Part shown: piece after piece, positions 24,597-37,193 of the stretch
How the letters are laid out: the number at the start of each line of letters is the position of its first letter
Position numbering within the stretch: the first letter of the stretch is position 1
From: Litomosoides sigmodontis
Taxonomy: Eukaryota; Nematoda; Chromadorea; Rhabditida; Onchocercidae
Assembly (NCBI GenBank): GCA_963070105.1
Contig: OY718806.1
Coordinates: forward strand, 10,770,250-10,834,249
Direction of reading: 5' to 3'
Length of the DNA: 64,000 nucleotides
Notes under the pieces: model-generated
Database searches by the model: none
Seen by the model: the letters and a program-made list of their open reading frames with translations, nothing else
Told to the model about the DNA's origin: nothing
Program-made: the position numbers and the translations under genes

Positions 24597-25582
24597 AATC
24601 ATTATGAAGTGTTTCCATTCTCACCCATTGCACTTATCGTTGACAGTGCTAGACATTATTTTTCAACACCTTTAAAATCATATTCGAGGAATAGTTCGTT
24701 GTTATGGGTTTCTGTTCGCTTCTTTTCCTTCCTGTTATTCTATGGCAAACTAGCACCGTTCTGTTTTTGTGCACTTGAATTTTGTTTGCCGCTTTTTGCG
24801 TTCTAACTGCTAACGTGTTTATTTTTTCACTGGACTTTATATTGTGTTTCGGTTTGTAAATTTTCCATCAGGAATAAGTTGAGCATAAGTGGTATTATGC
24901 TGTAATGTTCGGCCTATTTTTCATTGGCCTATTTATTTTTTTTTTGTGTCAAACTAATGTTCTAGTGTTTGTTATTGGTTTCTAATGAGGCGTTATTCCA
25001 GTTAAATCTGGTGTTCATATTTTGAGATCGTATAATTGTTTTCCTATTCATTTTTTTGTTCGACGGTAAGATGTCCTTCAATGATTTCCCTGAAAATAGT
25101 TCTGAGTCAGAACTCTATGTTTCCAAACGTTTAAAGAAAACTTAAATTTAAATAAACTTACATGGAAAAATTGAAAGTTTTACTTCCGTATTTTTAATTT
25201 AAGTACAACTGCGTCAGTCGAAAGAAGTGCTTAATTTGGTGCAATCGAAAGTGTCTACTGCTCTTTAACAGATATCTATATCAGCTGAAAGACATTTTAG
25301 GCTGAAGACTCGCCATCCCTCTACCGTGTAGTTGGAATCATTGTCTTGGTGATGGCTTCGATTGAGTATGGTAAATGAGTAACAAAACTAAAATTAAATT
25401 TGGCCTGCGTTAGATTGAAACCTGATATGTTGACACTGAAAATGAGTGGCAGGGGAAATTGTTAAAAACGGAATTGATTAACCGTACGAATGTGGAAAAA
25501 AGTGAGATGTAGTGCAGAATTCGTCCTGAGATTATTTCAGTTCTTGTTTGCTGTATAAGACACTGGAAGGGTTCATGTATTC
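24597..25582. other. gap between makorin and SPIN90-like gene
   Basis: AT-rich, no recognisable exon. A TTATTTCAG at 25532-25540 is a plausible trans-splice or cis acceptor for the next gene, but the only frame leading to its conserved part has a TAA at 25556-25558, so translation most likely starts at 25583. Confidence 0.5.
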
Positions 25583-27566
25583 ATGTACGTTCCGATACTG
25601 AACAGCAAAGAAAAGGCTCGAGAATTGATTGATGTCGTTAGAGAACAAACTGATGCTCCTATAAGAACATGTATAAATACTGTATCGATCATTCTGAGTA
25701 GTTTACTGCGGGATTTGCCAGATGTATATAGTCTTCACATTATAAAAAATGATTTGGAAAACGACGATTTAATCGATGTCGACAATTGCTATGATGCAGA
25801 AGTGTTGAAGCAGCTCATCGCCAGCATAACAAGTTACATTGAGGATAAGTGTCAGGTATACCACCGATTTACTGTTACTGTTGTCATCGATAGTCGTAAA
25901 GCTGCATTCAAGCAAGCTTTGAACTAGGATGGAGGGAAACATTATATATTACTTTAGACAATATTTTGCAGCTCGATTGGTCTATTCGGGATGACGAAGC
26001 TGTGGTGGTTAAATCTCTGCAACAATTTTCTGGATTTCTGGTAACGTAATAATATAGCACTGGTCTGTGGTCTTATGGTTATGCATCGAAATTTTAATGC
26101 TTTCCAAATTCAATTTTATTAATGTTCAAATATTTAAAAAATTTACTCCGAACTTACTGACCTGTTGAAGAGAGGGGATCCAATACAGCATATGATGAAG
26201 AATTAATTGTCTTGTGAAATTCAAATTGTAGAAGAAAGCTGATATTCGAGTACCCATGAAACGTTTTCGTCAGGACGATTATGCCTTCATTGAGCAACTC
26301 GTTTCACTTTACCAAATGGTAAGTTTTCATCCCGAAACAGTCCAATGTAGAAGTGGTATAAAACAGTTCTTCAAAACTCTACATTAGTGGAATTCATTAC
26401 CTTTGCTATCTTTTAGGAACTGAAGAAATCAGTACGCATCGAGCTTCTTTCAACGTTTCACTCACTTTGTTTGTTGGACCGTTCAGTCATAATAATGCTG
26501 CTTTGTGGACAATTGCCAGTACTACTGGTGTTGCAAAATAATTTCTCTTTGCCACTTACCGAACTTGATATATCAACTTTGCAGTTGCTTTCTGTATTGT
26601 TTTCGACTGGCGAGAAATTCCCCACCTCACATTACGTTAAGTTTCATTTTCTTTCATTTTCTCACTCGTCTTATATAACATTGTCAAATTCAATAATTTT
26701 TTTCTGAATAAGATAGCTGTTAACATTTAAAGCTACGAAGGTGACATTGTACAAATTTTCCAATTCTTTTGAACATTACTGGTATTCTTTTTCAGATGCT
26801 CTGAATTTGGAATTCTTGACGAAAATAGTCTCGATAATAGAAGATTTTGCAGACGCTTTTCAGTTCATTTTATCATTCAATGTCCATTTTGAGTCAAATG
26901 AAAGTACTGTTATTCAGGCTTTGCATAAGAATCCTCCACCTACATTTGGTCAATTACTCACAGTACAGTTGAACCTATGCAGAGCTGACAGTAAAGGTAG
27001 GTGCATGGGTTGGTTAAAAATAGCCGCAGAATCCTTTATTCGAAAAATTTCAGTAACAAAGCTACCGTAGTCTATTCTATTTCTAAATGGAATGCTCGCT
27101 GTTGTCTGGATCTTGTAATACCGTCGATTTTTACTTTGAGTTCGTTCTTCAGATTTACGCGCAGTTAAATTGTTGATGGACATTTTTTGTGTATCAGATG
27201 AGCTCATTGCGATTCTTTTTTATGATAACGATTTAAAAGTTCTTTATGGCATATTATGTCAAGATTTGATCGACACAAACGAAACACAGGTGCAGCTTTA
27301 TTAATAGATCCACAAATTCTGTTGTTTTCAGACTGCTACCTATTTTCGACATAATTCAAAAGTAAACTGTTTAGAAAATGGCGATGATACTGCAAATAAT
27401 GACAAATATGGAAGTGATAAAACGATGCGGCCTTACTCAAGAAGTATATGCATCAGTGAAAACTTTTCTTCTGATTCATGAAACAGAACTGGAGTTAAGA
27501 CACTGCGCGGAATCCATCTTGCAACAGGTCACCAAACAACAAACAAATTTACCCCTCGCAATGTAG
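25583..27566 (+). CDS. NCKIPSD: SPIN90/NCKIPSD/Ldb17-family leucine-rich domain protein
   Basis: About 390 aa from exons 25583-25855, 25972-26040, 26232-26318, 26417-26635, ~26796-26996, 27153-27289, 27375-27566. The best-conserved blocks are ELKKSVRIELLSTF, STGEKFPTSHY, AVKLLMDIF and LFYDNDLKVL, then a helical C-terminus ending at TAG. This all-helical domain is shared by animal SPIN90 and yeast Ldb17/Dip1, which activate Arp2/3 to make linear actin seeds and act in endocytosis. The phase does not fit cleanly across exon 4/5 (about 26635-26796), so one boundary there is wrong or a small exon is missing. The final exon is entered at TTTAG/AAAATGG (27374), not the stronger upstream TTTTCAG at about 27331, because only that choice keeps the conserved frame. 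No SH3 domain, present at the N-terminus of vertebrate SPIN90, was found upstream. Confidence 0.75.
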
Positions 27567-27795
27567 TATTCGATGTGCTAAAAATTTTGCTGCAATGCCT
27601 CTTTTTATGTTTCAAGTATTAAAAGAAATATTTGTTGCCAGTTGTAATGCCCTTTGTCCCGTGTTGTAAACTTTTAGTCTGCAACAGCTTCACTATGTGA
27701 TCTAAACTAATTGGGTCAGGACGCTTAATCAATAACGAGGTTAAAAAGCGTAACAAAAATTTTGTGATTCTTTAATACTAGTTCGTTAGCAGTGA

Positions 27796-27801
27796 AATAA
27801 A
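27796..27801 (+). terminator. candidate polyadenylation signal (AATAAA)
   Basis: Canonical hexamer about 230 nt downstream of the SPIN90-like stop codon. Confidence 0.35.
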
Positions 27802-28545
27802 ACTGGTAAAGATGTATTGGAAATGTCGCATCTTCGTCCTCCAACCTACATTCATATTCAGAGTGACAACCGTTAGGGAGTGGGAAATTTGCTTAGCTAT
27901 GTGTGAAAGATTGGCGAAGCAACTTCTTCTTTTGCGGTGTCCTGAATATATGCGAAAAATAGCTGAGATGAAAAAGGTGGGATAGTGCTATGGATGGCGT
28001 TATTTAAGCTAGGTAGTCTATGTGTTCTTGAAGAGACCATGTTATTCATAATCAGTTTTTTTTGTTACTATGTGTTTGCTCCTGTCAAAAGTAACACTTA
28101 CTCTAATTATGGTCTTAACAAAAATTTGACGTAACATCGTAACGATTCAATTAACGTAAAATGTCCTCGGAGTTTACACAGATTGATAGGATTTCTAAAA
28201 TTTCAAGCACTTTTGTTTCTGGTTTCAACATAAGATGGCCATCTTTTCAGATGGTTACACGGCTTGACACACAACATTAAACGAACAACTTTTTTCAAAC
28301 CTTTGTGAGCTGTTTTATTTGAAAAAAAAATGAGCACTGGACAGCGTTATAGTTCAACATGCTTTTAAAGTGAACCGTCGCAATACGTAGGTTAGGTTTT
28401 ACTGATTCATTTCCTGTGTTTTTCGTGGCAAATTTATAAATTTTAACGGATCTCGTCTTTCTTTGTTACTGCCAGCCTACCATAACTTTCAGTAATGAAA
28501 TGTTTCACATTTTTCACAGTAAGCATTTTTTGATTTTAACGTTAG

Positions 28546-28674
<129 letters not shown>

Positions 28675-30680
28675 GTTCACAGCTAAATAAGTCTGGAACA
28701 GGAGTAGGAAAAGTTGAGTCGACATTATTTATTTGCAAACATAGACACGATATACACAGTTACTCAAGACAATGACGACTGTTGTGTATTTTATTTAAAT
28801 TTCTATAAAATACATATTTTATTTAAGTTCTATAAAAAGTTATGAACACAGGAGATTAAATCAAATGATTTAAAAATCATCAAAATGCAAATGAAAGCAC
28901 CTACGCGACACTTATGAAGTGACATATTTAGCGCTAAAACTGACTTAGATGCAGTTTGGAATAAAAAAATATCGAAGAGTAAGAAAATGGCTTATGGCAA
29001 CAGTAACAAGTGGTTAGCGTCATAGTACAACTAAAAAATCGGAAAATTCACAAATGGTAAATTTCTCAAAGTTGACAAAAAGCTTTCATTGGATTAAGAA
29101 CTCCTCGGCAAAAGTGGACAATATGATCTGTGAAGAGCGTTGGGAATTCAGCACGTTTATTTGTTTGTTTGTTTATTAGAAACGGTCACGTTCGTGCTGC
29201 CAATTGTTTTTGTGAGGAGCTTCTCTGATTCTGTTCACCAAGCTATAGTGTCGATTAGGAGATGTAGGATGCCTTACTCTTCGTTGACGAAGAGTATTAT
29301 GAGTAATTGTTTGTTTATTCGAGGAAGCAATACCTTTACCAGAACTATGGAGCAATATCAGTAATCATCTACAATGTAAGTTCACCTTTGGGATACTGTC
29401 ACAGTAAAAATTTGAGAGTTTTTATTTATGGAATATTTCGGATTCTCCATGAAGATTGATTTCGCAGGAATCATGTTTAATCCGATATTTTTCATGCTGG
29501 TTTATTGTGTTGACTTTATTTGTTGAATTCGATTCCTTGTTGATCGATCCAGTTGTTGATGCACCGTATTTGTTCGACACACGGTATGGTTCTGCGTCTT
29601 TTTTCTTCTCATCATTCCTTTTCTTTTTATCCAAACTTTAGATGATGAAGGCGGTAGTTACTTTTCTTTAGACGTTCTATTCTTCAAAAGTAGGCTAATT
29701 CTGACACTCATTACCTCATTGATCTTCATTACAGAACTGTAAAATCAAGCCAATTGAGTTAATGCATCGATTAGCGTGCGCACTACATGGCTGCACCAGT
29801 TTTTTTACTATCATCGCCCCTTCAGCTTGAACAATGAATTTCAGTTCATCAACATTCGGAACATAAAACATAACCGTAGAACTGGAAAAACAAGAAATAC
29901 ACTTCCCGAATCACTCACTTTCCAAGTGCATCCTACGAGTGCATTTCGCTGTTCGAAGTTTACGAATGCATACAAATGCAAAACTCGTTCGCTGGTATTT
30001 GTTACGTCTGATGTCTACTGTAGTATGTTCGCTGTGTGTAGTAGTTCAAGCTTCTAGAACATATATGTATGCTGGTAGTTTTGACAAATGATTGATTAAA
30101 CAAATTTTGACATTTTCCAGAATGAAAGTCGGTGTAGGAAATTGCAAAGAGGGAATAGTGAGCCTGATAATTTGTGATGGCTGTATATCGCGGTGACCTG
30201 ATGGTGGTTGCTGCACCCGATTGCTTGTCTATCGTATTTGAAACTGACGGTGATTCTCCATCCACCAATGGTTTGTTTATGCCTCAGTCGTAATTCCTTA
30301 TCTGATGCAATACTGATATCGTAATGCTAGGTGCACATTGGTAAGAGAACAGGTTTATTTCAACAAACAATTATTTGAAATGTCTTCACTAAGTTTTTAA
30401 CGATGTTGTGAACCCGTGTACATGTCCTTGGGAAAAGTCCTAGCAGCTATACACTGGATAACTTTCGATCTGGGTAGTATGTGTTTCGGTTACAAAAATT
30501 TGATTGTCCTATTGCCATTTTCATGACAACAGTAATTCTAACCTCGTGTACGTCAACCGAGTGCATATGAAGTTTGTTACATTAGGACCGTTGTTGCGAT
30601 CAAGTAGAAAGTTTACTTTTCAATATCTTTCAGTGACAACAAATGTGTTTGTTCATTTTGCTGATGAAAAGGATAAAGCA

Positions 30681-33586
30681 ATGTGCAGCAAAGATATGCC
30701 CATGGGCAGACAGGTTTTTCACTTTCGGTTAATCTTTTTAGTAAATCCATTTGACTAGTGGACCACTGAGGCTGCTTACTGTTACGTATCAATAGTTAGT
30801 TACATAGGACCACATTCGAACATTGGATATTCATTCGACCAGTGGAAATAATGTTATGCTTGTTGTCTAGAACTTTTTCAGAATTCTGTACGTTATAAGT
30901 CAAGCAATTTTCGTAAATAAGTAATAGACAGACTAATATGATTATTGATCAGAGTCATTGGATCATTATTTTTTTCAAAAAAGTAGTGGACAGATTTCGT
31001 GACTTTCTCTATTTTGTATTTTTTTAGGTCAGAAAGTCGTCTATTTCGCAGATGGTAATGGTACAAATGTTAAAAAATGGTATGCAGCCAGTGCAGAAGA
31101 GTGCTGTTGATTTCTTTTTCTTGCAAATACTGGGCGAAGGTTGTTTTTCTACGGTAAGACTTGTGAGATGCGAATGTACGACATTAGTCTCTTATATGTT
31201 ACGACTATTTTGAGCTTATAGGTGTATCGTGCTCGTGAAGTATCAAGTGGAAAGGAATTTGCTTTGAAAGTGCTCAACAAAGATTTGATTCGACGACATG
31301 ATAAGGTACTCGTTTGGGTTTTTCCACCAGCGAAGAAAACTGAACGGACGTTTACTGTAAAATAATGCGAGTGAATAACAAAATTTTCATAAACAATCAG
31401 AAGTACTTACTCTTCAAGGTCGTAGCGGTTATGCGTGAGAAAGACATAATGACTTCGTTGACATATTTGCATGGCGGACATCCATATTTCGTGTCCTTAT
31501 ATTGCACTTTCCAGGATCCCACTCGTCTTTGTAAGTTTTTGCATTATCTTTTGCTCATTTGCTTGTTACTTCTGCTTTCGGATCATTCACGAAACATTCT
31601 TAAGATCATTTTTAGACTTTGCTATGACCTATGCGAAAAATGGCGATTTGTTAACATACTTGCACCGTCTTGGTTCCTTTGATGAAGACGTAAGTTACTA
31701 TTCTACGTCTTCTATTTATGTGATATAGCAGCAGTTTTCTCAATTTAAGTTAGAAAATAAAATATACTATTAATTCACTGTACTCTGATCTGCAGTGACG
31801 AGAATGCAAACATTTCGTTCTTTGATTTATAATTGTATAGGTGACCTTGTTTTATTCGGCTGAACTTGTATGCGCGATAGATGTGCTCCACAAATGTGGC
31901 ATCATTCATAGGGACCTGAAACCGGAAAATATTTTGCTTGGAGAAAATTGGCACATAATGTTATCTGATTTTGGCACAGCGAAATTTATTGATTCAGAAA
32001 AAAGTAAGTTAAACATCAATTATATGTTGAATATAAAGCTAGTTAACATCATTTCTCATCATTTTTGAAATTACAGATGAAACAGATACGAAAAGTGCTC
32101 TTCAGGAAGAACACCACCGTAGTCGATCAACTTTCGTTGGTACTGCTCAGTATCTTTCACCAGAAGTACTGGTGGATGGAGAAGTTGGCCCATCGTTAGT
32201 TTAACAATATTTTAAATGAGTCTTTGAAAGGGTTATAATCATCAGTTTTTACTCTTTCCAGGTGTGATTACTGGGCTTTGGGTGCAATAATTTTTCAAAT
32301 GGTATCTGGATTGCCACCATTTCGGGCGATTAATGATTACCATACTTTTCAAAAGATTCAGAAGTTGGACTACAGCTTTCCTGAAGGTTTTCCTGACCTT
32401 TCCAAAGATCTGGTTCGAAGATTTTTGGTGCGTTTTAATAGTTATATCAAGTTTTATAACTCATTAATTGCCGATTTCAGTCTTTTTATGAGCGTTGTTG
32501 TCGTAACACTGCGCAATTTTTGTTTCAGGTATTTGATCCTAATAAACGCCTCGGTTCTGAAGAGACAGGCGGAAGTGAGGCTGTTCGTTCTCATCCATAC
32601 TTTGCCACAATTGACTGGAATAATTTAATTACAAAAACACCACCGCCTTTTAAACCATATTTACCGGCCAGTTGTGGTGAACCAGCTTTTCATAGCGATT
32701 ACCATTTTCCAGAAGATATAGAACCCGGTCTAGATGATGCAGCAGTAACCCGCTTGCTAGGCCTTTCTTTAAAAAATTTTTGTTCTTGGTTTGTTTTGTT
32801 TTGTTCATTAATGGAGAGGAGACACGAATTTTCAAGACTTATAAAAACTTTATTTCAGCCAAAATAAAGGTGATTTTGGGACAGAAGAACCAGAGTCAGT
32901 TGGACTGCGTGAAAAAAAGCTAAATATTCAACGAAAAGAACATAAGTACCATCGTTTTGTGGAAGGCAATTTGATCATTAAAAGTGGTTTACTGGATAAA
33001 AAGAAGGTCAGTCTCTGTTACATGCATGAGTTAATTACGCAGCCTCTATATTTTGGGAGGGAGGAAGAAATGGAAGGATTTCTGGACCTACTGCACATAT
33101 CTGTTCCTTTTTGCTGTACGAGTACATTTCACCAGCTTCATATGTAAATTTTATATTTAGTGTGCTTGGGTGTTGATAGCTTGGTTTAGGGATTGTTCGC
33201 GAGAAGACGAATGTTTTTACTAACAGAAGGCCCACATATATTTTATGTGGACCCAATAAGTATGGAACTAAAAGGCAAAATACCGTTCTGCCGGAAGTTA
33301 CGAGTTGAGGCAAAAAATTTCCGAACTTTCTTCGTGCATACGGTTTGTAATTACATTTTTTTAGCAAAAAAGAGAATGACAGGTACTATTGGTTAGGCAA
33401 CAAATTATTCGGAGGAGTTAATTCGATTGGTAATATTTTCAGCCGAGCCGTACTTATTATTTATTTGATCCAGAACGAAATGCGCTAGAATGGTGTAAAG
33501 CAATCGAAGCTTTGCGTGAGCAGTATTTGAATGAATTACCAGAGGAGCCGGATTCCGTAGGCAGTAAAAATACTAAGCGACGATAA
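30681..33586 (+). CDS. pdk-1: 3-phosphoinositide-dependent protein kinase 1 (PDK1)
   Basis: AGC-family Ser/Thr kinase that binds PIP3 and phosphorylates the activation loops of Akt, SGK and other AGC kinases. Exons: 30681-30713, 31028-31153, 31222-31305, 31419-31530, 31616-31689, 31841-32003, 32077-32194, 32262-32427, ~32529-32788, 32859-33006, 33190-33342, 33443-33586. Visible kinase motifs: glycine loop GEGCFSTV, catalytic Lys in [21 protein letters not shown], activation loop [13 protein letters not shown], then SCDYWALG. The C-terminal PH domain is clear ([34 protein letters not shown]). The start at 30681 is inferred from phase; the next in-frame Met is at 31052. The donor at the end of exon 9 is uncertain. 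The residue matching human Ser241 is Thr (codon 32130-32132). In nematodes PDK-1 acts in insulin/IGF signalling. Confidence 0.93.
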
Positions 33587-34933
33587 TGATGCTTACATCA
33601 AGTGCATGCCGCTTCACACCACCTTTTTAGAAAATATTTTCAAATTTATATGATTCTGAGTGAGTGGTTTACATTATGTGAAATCCAGGTATGTGTAAGG
33701 AATTTGTACAACTTATCAGCGCTGATAGGGGACTAGCATATATATTTGCATAGTGTAGATTCGAATAATTACTTAAACTCTGAAGTGATGATACACAGAA
33801 AAACGAAGAAACGTTTTGTATGGAACTATGATAGTCATTTTTTATTTGAGCTCCCGGTGTTGTTCGCTGTTCCGGTTATCTGTAGAATTCCGTGGGGGAC
33901 TTTTTTTTTACATCTCTGTATTCCTGTCTTTCAACAAGTACTTGTTATTTATACTATGAGATTTTTCGTGATCTTATTGGTACTGCATTGAAGAAATAAT
34001 GTTACTTAAATAGGATACTTATACTTTTTTATGGCATGCTCTTTGTTTCGATTTTTAAAAATATGACGTATAAATATTTTTAAGCAGTGTTTTTGTAATA
34101 TATAAAACATGGCTTCTGAATAAGTATATATTTAGGTCTCACAATATACAGATAAATCGAGTTTTGTTTGCTTCCTCATATCTCTAACATTAATCAATGG
34201 CTGCATGTAAAGATCCGGATAGTGAGAACAGACCGTAGCAAAATAGTTGTGTGTCGATCCTTTGAAGTCAATTGTTCAGTTACTACAGTATGGAATATTC
34301 GCAACTATAGAGAACAACAATGGATCAAAATAAGAATGGTGAACGTAAATGTTCTGTGCATCCATCGTTTTTAGGTGTGTGTGATTGTTTTGGGAAGGAG
34401 TTGATTATGCATTCCATCGATTCACGAATTTGTGATAGATATATGTACTGCACTATTTTGACCTATTCAGTTACTGCCGTCTACAGATGTGAAGTATTCA
34501 GTTAGCTTCAACAATATTTTTTCATCTAAATGAAGAGTTGGTGCCTGTTTCATGTCTAGAGTGTCAGCCGACTCGTGATGAGAAGTGCTTTTTTGTTTTA
34601 TATTCATAGACCCGCAAGAAGTTTTATTTCTAAAGATTTATCGGGAATTTAAATCGATTCCAATACGGATAGAGGAGTAAGCAAAGGAACAGTAAGTAAT
34701 GAGTGAGGATGAATGAACAGTCATCGGGCAGCAGAGAATTTGCCAGAGCAGGAAAAGCATGAGAATGAAATCAGTGGCAATGGATGGGCACCGGATAAGT
34801 CCAGTGTATATATTGGTAGACTGATTGAGCTAGAGTTGAGTAGCAAGAGAACTGGTTACACGTGAGAAGGAAGGAAGTTACATGAAGAGAGGAAATTGAG
34901 GGTCAAGATGACACATGAAACAGAAGAAGCATG

Positions 34934-34964
34934 CGGCGGGGGGCAGGGGGCAGGGGGGGGGGGT
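34934..34964 (+). repeat. G-rich tract, possible G-quadruplex
   Basis: Runs of 6, 5 and more than 10 G separated by single CA dinucleotides, in an otherwise AT-rich region. Four G-tracts can be chosen from it. Confidence 0.7.
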
Positions 34965-37093
34965 AGGCAAGTCAAAAATTATGTGTAGGTGCGGATGTGT
35001 TGGCTGTAAATAGAGAAGAAGCCTACAAAACGATTCATTGCCTTGTGTGGTGCTAGGATTGACTTGGGACACATAAGCAGCACATGCACACGTCCACCCT
35101 ACTTAGAGAAGAAGGAGGAGGAGTAGGCGGTGAGGCTGTGGCTGTGGCATGAAGCACTCTGAGAGCTACTACTGTTGATCTGTGGAGGGCAAGATGCTGT
35201 GTGGAATCCCTAAAAGATTATTCTTATCTGGCATATTGTAGCAGCTCATTGAAGTGCATACTTTGATCTAGTAGTATAAAGTAATGTTGTCGAAGCTGCA
35301 GATATCTCCTGTCAAAACAAGGCGAGAAATATACCTGGACTTGAAATTAGCATCAAAGAATTGTTCCTGCACAGGAGAACTTTACTGCTCACGGAAGACA
35401 ATCAATCCTAACACGACCAACACTCATTCAGCCCACCGTCAACTTGTTGGACGACGACAGAACAATCTCTTTTCGGTGAGGATGTTAGTAGTTGCCGCTC
35501 ATCCCTTCACACATCTCTCTCGAGCACACTACAGTTTCGGAGTTGTTGAGGAAGCGCTAAAACAGTGTTGTAATTGCACTTGCTCATCATACTACCATTT
35601 TCCCCATTTAGCTGCTCATCAAATCCGTCTCAGTAGAATGGGAAAACGGAAGTGTTATATGAATGTTCAGGTAGAGGACGCACGCATATGGCATGTATTT
35701 GTATGCTTTCCCGGAAGAAAGATACGTGCTCCGAGAAGTGGTGGTGCATTGAGACACACTTAATGATTTGCCATGTTCGAAATAAAGCACTTCATTTCTT
35801 CCATTCATTACGGAATGCAATCCTTTAAATAAAACTTTAGTAAAAAAGTAGCAGATAGCTGTGCCCTTACTTGTTTGTTCATCTCGCCATCAGTTTCATT
35901 TCATTCAAGTCATCCGAACATTTTCTGTATATCGCCCTCCCTCGTTTGCCGCTATTAGCCTTTGAACTCTATTTCGGTTGTTTCAATAATATTCGTTGAT
36001 TAGAATTGCTATCGATTTGAAATGGTTTTCCTTTTCATCATCAAACTTTTCGTAATGCTCATATGACACCATCCAAGTGTTGCAGTAGGAAGGAAGTAAT
36101 GAATGATCAGACCTGTAGATTCAGACCCAGATCCAAGGCAGCACGAGACCCTGTACTATTATGTTGCATAATTCCTTCTTGCTTTTCAGCTGCTCTTAGA
36201 TTTACTCTCCCTAGCAATATCATTTAATAATCAACGCTCATGTTACTAACAACATTTCCTAGATGAAATGTGTGAAATATCGAAAACTAGTTGGAAATAA
36301 ATAAGTTTGCGAATTGGTGGTATCAAACAAAAATATGCGTAAAATACACAAGCGAGGAACCGTATAATGTTAAATGCGCTATTTCTTTTCTTAAAGCGTG
36401 CACCTTCAAAATTAAATTAATACATGAAATATCCGGATCTTTAATTGAATCAAACGTTCCTATCATATAATAATGGAAGTCGATCTTTTTGTGAAGGCTT
36501 TTAAACCCATTTTTCTTCCTTTCTCCGTGAACTATTTGAATAAAATACAAAAAAGTATCCCTTTCCTCCCAAATCAACTGACCCATTTGAATTTATTTAC
36601 TCCGCTTTCCAACTTTATTCTCAACTGTTTGCCAGCAGCTTGCTTTAGTAGTTTCGGAAGTATTTGTCAAATTTCAATTTGATGTTTGCAATCCAGCCTG
36701 TAATGATGGTGATATATTATCTATAATTCCTCCTTTAACCAAAACTCCTAAAACTCCAAGAAGATTGGGTTGGTGAGATGAGATGAAGTCGGCAAAAGGA
36801 AATCTCTTAAGCGTAAACAGAGAAATCTTTCATTCAATTAACTGTCTGCAGCGCAAACTGCTAATGCAGTACCAGCTATTATTGTATTAGCAGCTACTAC
36901 TGCAGCACAATTTCATACAAAAAGAAAGACCGTCGTGTAGAAAAATAAGGCCTGTCTCTCTTCTTGCCATGAGGTTTTGACTGTGCTCATCAACTGCTAC
37001 ATGTATCTTCATTTGTTTCGCCACTTTTGACACTGTAGTAACTGACTGAAAAGTAATGTGTCGTTGGCGCTTTATTGCTTGTTTACAATTACA

Positions 37094-37193
37094 ATGGAGG
37101 AAATTCAAACAATTCGTCTGGAAAACGGTTCCTCACAAAAAGCTAGCTTTTCCTCGTCAGTTCTTGCAAGCCAATCCTCAACATTTCAGCCAG
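37094..37193 (+). CDS. possible first coding exon of an unidentified gene
   Basis: ATG in an A-rich context (TTACAATGG), followed by 33 codons of Ser/Gln-rich, coding-like protein (MEEIQTIRLENGSSQ) and a GTGCGT donor. No downstream partner fits: joining it to the BTB gene acceptor at 38191 gives an immediate stop. It could be a chance frame. Confidence 0.2.

Noticed and set aside
27332..27480. Exon starting at the strong TTTTCAG (about 27331) for the SPIN90-like gene
   Set aside because: Its frame is open but ends quickly and lacks family similarity. Starting at 27375 gives the conserved C-terminal helix pattern.
30642..30713. Upstream ATG (MCLFILL) as the pdk-1 start
   Set aside because: Its frame gives a stop shortly after joining to the next exon; the ATG at 30681 is in phase with the kinase.
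35284..35763. 159-codon open frame on the plus strand
   Set aside because: No recognised motif, no splice context, mixed composition. The length is possible by chance in a GC-richer patch. A homology search would decide.
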